Positions 13,098 to 15,665 of a stretch of DNA of 15,665 nucleotides are shown here, piece after piece. Source of the DNA: CAYXXN01 sp964469055 (GTDB lineage: Bacteria; Acidobacteriota; Thermoanaerobaculia; Multivoradales; JAHEKO01); the NCBI GenBank assembly GCA_964469055.1, contig CAYXXN010000054.1, positions 1 through 15,665 on the forward strand, written 5' to 3'. A program made the position numbers and the translations under genes. The notes below the pieces were generated by a model that ran no database searches, was not told the DNA's origin, and saw only the letters and a program-made list of their open reading frames with translations. Within the stretch, counting starts at the first letter, position 1, and each line of letters begins with the position of its first letter.

Positions 13098-13409
13098 GTG
13101 AAGCTGCCCAAGATCGCGCTCGGACCCAAGCCGAAGCCCTGGGACTTCATCACCCTGGCCGCGGCGCTCGTCGGGGTCGCCTTGGCCGGCCTCAACTGGT
13201 GGCTGGCGAGGAAGAGCGCGGCCGGCGTCTCCACCGGCGTGACGCTCGCTCTCGCCACGGCCCAGCTCGCCGTCTGCTGCGGCTGCCTGATGCTGCTCGG
13301 CAAGACCGCCAAGGAGGGCACGTTGTGGGGGAACCTCGCGGCGGTGGTGGGCATGTTCCTCGGCATGTCCGGCGTCCTCCTTGCCGCCGCCATGTGGGTC
13401 GCCGCCTGA
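13098..13409 (+). CDS. Small three-helix membrane protein of unknown function
   Basis: I recognise no family. From GTG 13098 it has 103 residues: a basic, proline-rich start (MKLPKIALGPKPKPWD) and three predicted membrane helices (about 15-35, 45-68 and 76-101). The second holds a CCGC run (60-63) that could be structural or bind metal. The short loops carry lysines and arginines. I chose the GTG because GGGAGG (13083-13088) lies nine bases upstream and a -10-like site lies just before; the longer frame from 12933 adds an Arg-rich stretch that looks non-coding. It is divergent from glnA and 74 bases from the TVP38 gene, so a shared transcript with that gene is possible. Confidence 0.7.
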   Translation: MKLPKIALGPKPKPWDFITLAAALVGVALAGLNWWLARKSAAGVSTGVTLALATAQLAVCCGCLMLLGKTAKEGTLWGNLAAVVGMFLGMSGVLLAAAMWVAA

Positions 13410-13451
13410 GCCGCCGCCCATCCGCGCCGGGCGTCGAGCCGTAATCATGCC

Positions 13452-13468
13452 GCGGGCTAAAGACCCGC
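13452..13468. repeat. Palindrome GCGGG-CTAAAGA-CCCGC, possible REP-like unit
   Basis: A perfect 5-bp stem with a seven-base CTAAAGA loop lies in the 74-base gap between the small membrane protein and the TVP38 gene. I recall similar short palindromes with a CTAAAG loop scattered in intergenic DNA of several GC-rich genomes, so this may be one copy of a dispersed repeat. It could also be a weak terminator or leader hairpin, but no T run follows it. Confidence 0.4.
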
Positions 13469-13483
13469 AAATCGCCACGAGCC

Positions 13484-14203
13484 ATGGATGCCACCCGACC
13501 GGCGAACGAGGGAGGTCATCGCGGCCGTGCCCCGCTGATCTGGAAGCTGGCCGCCGGCGCGGCGGCGCTCGTCGTGCTGGTCGTGGCCGGGCGGCACTTG
13601 GGCGCCTACATCCCGCGCTTCACGGCCTGGGTCGAGAGCTTGGGCTTCTGGGGTCCCCTCGTCTTCGTCCTGGGCTATGCCGCCGCGACCGTCGCCTTCA
13701 TTCCGGGATCGGCGCTGACGTTAGCGGCCGGGGCCATCTTCGGGCTCGTGAAGGGGACGCTCCTCGCCTTCCTGGGCGCCTCGCTGGGCGCCACCGCGGC
13801 CTTCCTCGTGGCGCGCTACGGCGCCCGCTCGTGGGTCGAGCGCAAGCTCGAGGGCCAAGAGCGCTTCCGGCGCATCGACCGCGCCGTCGGCGCCCAGGGC
13901 GGGAAGATCGTCGCCCTGCTGCGCCTGGCGCCGATCTTCCCGTTCAACCTGCTCAACTACGGCCTGGGATTGACGGGTGTGCGATTCCTGCCCTACGTGC
14001 TGGCCAGCCTCGCCATGCTCCCCGGCACCCTGATGTACGTCTACTTCGGCAAGGTCGGCCGCGACGCGGCGGCCGGTGGCAAGACCGTCTGGGAGTGGCT
14101 GCTGCTCGGGGCCGGGCTCGCGGCGGTGGTCGCGGCGACCTTGATCGTGACGCGCATCGCCCGCCGCGCCCTGAACGAGGCCGTGGAGGACGAGAATGCC
14201 TGA
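13484..14203 (+). CDS. TVP38/TMEM64 family (DedA-like, VTT domain) membrane protein
   Basis: The 239-residue integral membrane protein belongs to the TVP38/TMEM64 branch of the DedA superfamily; relatives are implicated in lipid scrambling or carrier-lipid transport, but individual members are rarely characterised. Family blocks are clear: FIPGSALTLAAGAIFG (72-87, the re-entrant region), GTLLAFLGASLGATAAFLVARYG, then LLRLAPIFPFNLLNYGLGLTGVRF and a LPGTLMYVYFGKVG motif. A helix at about 17-36 starts the protein and another near 203-222 ends it, with charged tails. ATG 13484 has only a weak ribosome site. The stop overlaps the next gene by eight bases, so the pair is cotranscribed. Fusions of this domain with the same type of reductase, which I recall from other bacteria, support a shared role. 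Confidence 0.91.
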   Translation: MDATRPANEGGHRGRAPLIWKLAAGAAALVVLVVAGRHLGAYIPRFTAWVESLGFWGPLVFVLGYAAATVAFIPGSALTLAAGAIFGLVKGTLLAFLGASLGATAAFLVARYGARSWVERKLEGQERFRRIDRAVGAQGGKIVALLRLAPIFPFNLLNYGLGLTGVRFLPYVLASLAMLPGTLMYVYFGKVGRDAAAGGKTVWEWLLLGAGLAAVVAATLIVTRIARRALNEAVEDENA

Positions 14204-15665
14204 GGCTCGCGAGCTCATCCAGCCGCTGGACGAGCACAACCGGCGCCTCGTCGCCAACGTCCATCCCGCCGACTGGGCGAACCCCGAGCCCGCCGAGCGC
14301 TACCACCTGGTGGTCATCGGCGCCGGCACCGCCGGATTGGTCTCCGCGGCGGGCGCGGCGGGGCTCGGCGCGCGGGTGGCCCTCGTCGAGCGGCACCTGT
14401 TGGGGGGCGACTGTCTCAACGTCGGCTGCGTGCCGTCGAAGGCGGTGATCCGCGCCGCCCGCGGCTGGCACGAGGCGCGCCAAGCGGCGGCCCGCTTCGG
14501 CGGCCCTCCGGCGACGGGCGCGGGCGACTTCGCCCCCGCGATGGAGCGGATGCGACGGCTGCGCGCTGACCTCTCGCGCCACGACAGCGCCGAGCGCTTC
14601 CGAGGTCTCGGCGTCGATGTTTTTCTGGGTGAGGGACGCTTCGTCGCGGGGGACGTCGTCGAGGTCGATGGCCAGCGCCTCCGTTTTCGGCGGGCGATCA
14701 TCGCTACCGGCGCCCGCGCTGGCGCGCCGCCGATCCCCGGGCTCGCGGAGGTCGGCTACCTGACCAACGAGACGGTCTTCAACCTCGAGACCTTGCCCCG
14801 CCGGCTGGCGGTGATCGGCGCCGGGCCGATCGGCTGCGAGCTGGCACAGGCCTTCGCGCGCTTCGGCAGCGAGGTCTGGGTGATCGAGGCCCTGCACGGC
14901 GTACTGCCGATCGAGGAGCGCGACGCGGCGGGAATCGTCGAGCGCCGGCTGGCGCAGGAAGGCGTGAAGCTCCTCTGCTGCGCCAAGAACACGGCGGTGT
15001 CGCGCCATGGCGAGGGCACCAAGCGACTGACCCTCGAGTCGCACGAGCGAGCTTACGACTTGACGGTCGACGAGATCCTGGTTTCGGTCGGCAGGAAGCC
15101 GAACGTCGAGGGTCTCGGTCTCGAGACGGCGGGAATCGCGTACGACAAGACCGGCGTCCTCGTCGACGATCGACTCCGCACCAGCAACCGACGCGTCTAC
15201 GCCGTCGGCGACATCGCCTCGAAGTACAAGTTCACCCACGCCGCCGACGTGCTCGCCCGCATCGCCATCCAGAACGCGCTCTTTTTCGGCCGCCGGAAGG
15301 CGAGCGCCCTCGTCGTTCCCTGGTGCACCTACACGAGTCCCGAGGTCGCCCATGTCGGCCTCTACCCGAAAGAAGCCGAGGAGCGGGGCATGGCGGTCGA
15401 GAGCCACGAGGTGAAGCTGGCGAACGTCGACCGCGCCCTGCTCGATGGCGAAGAAGAGGGCTTCCTCAGGGTCATCACCGAGAAGGGCAAGGACCGCATC
15501 CTCGGCGCCACGTGCGTGGCCGAGCACGCTGGCGACCTGATCGGCGAGGTCTCTCTCGCGATGACCAACGGGATCGGGCTCGCCGCGATCTCCGGCACGA
15601 TCCACCCCTACCCGACCCAAGCGGAAGTCATCAAGAAGGCCGGCGACGCCTACCAGCGCACCCGG
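14196..15665 (+). CDS. Mercuric-reductase-like FAD/NAD disulfide oxidoreductase (cut by right edge)
   Basis: This is a class I pyridine-nucleotide disulfide reductase. All 490 codons to the window end are open. Visible features: a 37-residue N-terminal extension; FAD loop GAGTAG (42-47); redox pair C73/C78 in GGDCLNVGCVPSKA; second dinucleotide loop GAGPIG (208-213); the FAD-ribityl motif YAVGDI (335-340); and the dimerisation domain. Near the end, IHPYPTQAE (469-477) stands where lipoamide dehydrogenase has HAHPT: the catalytic His is replaced by Tyr472, as in MerA. No N-terminal heavy-metal (HMA) domain is present, and only a few C-terminal residues should be missing, so a MerA-type vicinal Cys pair cannot be ruled out. 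GGAGGA (14185-14190) lies five bases before ATG 14196, inside the TVP38 gene. The substrate is unknown; true mercury reduction is unlikely without other mer genes. Confidence 0.92.
   Translation, partial: MPEARELIQPLDEHNRRLVANVHPADWANPEPAERYHLVVIGAGTAGLVSAAGAAGLGARVALVERHLLGGDCLNVGCVPSKAVIRAARGWHEARQAAARFGGPPATGAGDFAPAMERMRRLRADLSRHDSAERFRGLGVDVFLGEGRFVAGDVVEVDGQRLRFRRAIIATGARAGAPPIPGLAEVGYLTNETVFNLETLPRRLAVIGAGPIGCELAQAFARFGSEVWVIEALHGVLPIEERDAAGIVERRLAQEGVKLLCCAKNTAVSRHGEGTKRLTLESHERAYDLTVDEILVSVGRKPNVEGLGLETAGIAYDKTGVLVDDRLRTSNRRVYAVGDIASKYKFTHAADVLARIAIQNALFFGRRKASALVVPWCTYTSPEVAHVGLYPKEAEERGMAVESHEVKLANVDRALLDGEEEGFLRVITEKGKDRILGATCVAEHAGDLIGEVSLAMTNGIGLAAISGTIHPYPTQAEVIKKAGDAYQRTR

Noticed and set aside
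13953..15620. A 555-codon minus-strand frame opposite the reductase
   Set aside because: It is antisense to a flavoprotein with FAD, NAD and redox-cysteine motifs in order, so it is a shadow frame.
14196..15665. Annotation of the reductase as a true mercuric reductase (merA)
   Set aside because: It lacks the HMA domain, no merR, merT or merP lies nearby, and the C-terminal cysteine pair is outside the window. Only MerA-like can be supported.
1..15665. A mobile element, CRISPR array, tRNA or defence system
   Set aside because: I saw no transposase or integrase, no regularly spaced repeats, no cloverleaf and no known defence domain. Gene content is mostly core metabolism and envelope genes with uniform composition.

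Overview
The window is a GC-rich, tightly packed bacterial chromosome segment with 16 protein-coding genes: 14 complete, one cut by the left edge (folP) and one by the right edge (a flavoprotein reductase). I see no rRNA, tRNA, CRISPR array, insertion sequence or phage gene. Codon use is uniformly GC-rich. Membrane-bound CdaA with CdaR, an unadenylylated-type glutamine synthetase (GS I-alpha), a PdxJ variant I recall from Bacteroidota, a DUF4301 protein, bactofilin-like repeats and an ECF sigma factor together suggest Acidobacteriota or a neighbouring phylum (Myxococcota, Gemmatimonadota). This placement is an inference, not a result.

Layout. (A) 1-3280, plus strand: folP, cdaA, cdaR and glmM. 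The first three are coupled by 4-base stop/start overlaps. This is the familiar c-di-AMP and amino-sugar cluster: CdaA makes c-di-AMP, CdaR is its extracytoplasmic partner, and GlmM makes glucosamine-1-phosphate for UDP-GlcNAc. (B) 3263-9007, minus strand, in transcription order: uppP, ECF sigma factor, small membrane protein, bactofilin-like membrane protein, NtrC-type response regulator and pdxJ. PdxJ converges on glmM and their 3' ends overlap by 18 bases. (C) 9071-11414, plus strand: a DUF4301 protein, a dodecin and a BON-LysM protein of the Kbp type. (D) 11429-12763, minus strand: glnA, with an unusually AT-rich and structured upstream region (12764-13097). (E) 13098-15665, plus strand: a three-helix membrane protein of unknown function, a TVP38/TMEM64 membrane protein, and a mercuric-reductase-like flavoprotein running off the window.

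Themes. Envelope biogenesis recurs: GlmM, UppP, a DUF4301 protein whose motifs look like a sugar-nucleotide pyrophosphorylase, a LysM protein and bactofilin repeats. Potassium and c-di-AMP physiology may link CdaA with the Kbp-like protein. The least described parts are (1) the ECF sigma / zinc-less membrane protein / secreted-side bactofilin module at 5522-8181, (2) the DUF4301 protein, and (3) the TVP38 plus MerA-like reductase pair.
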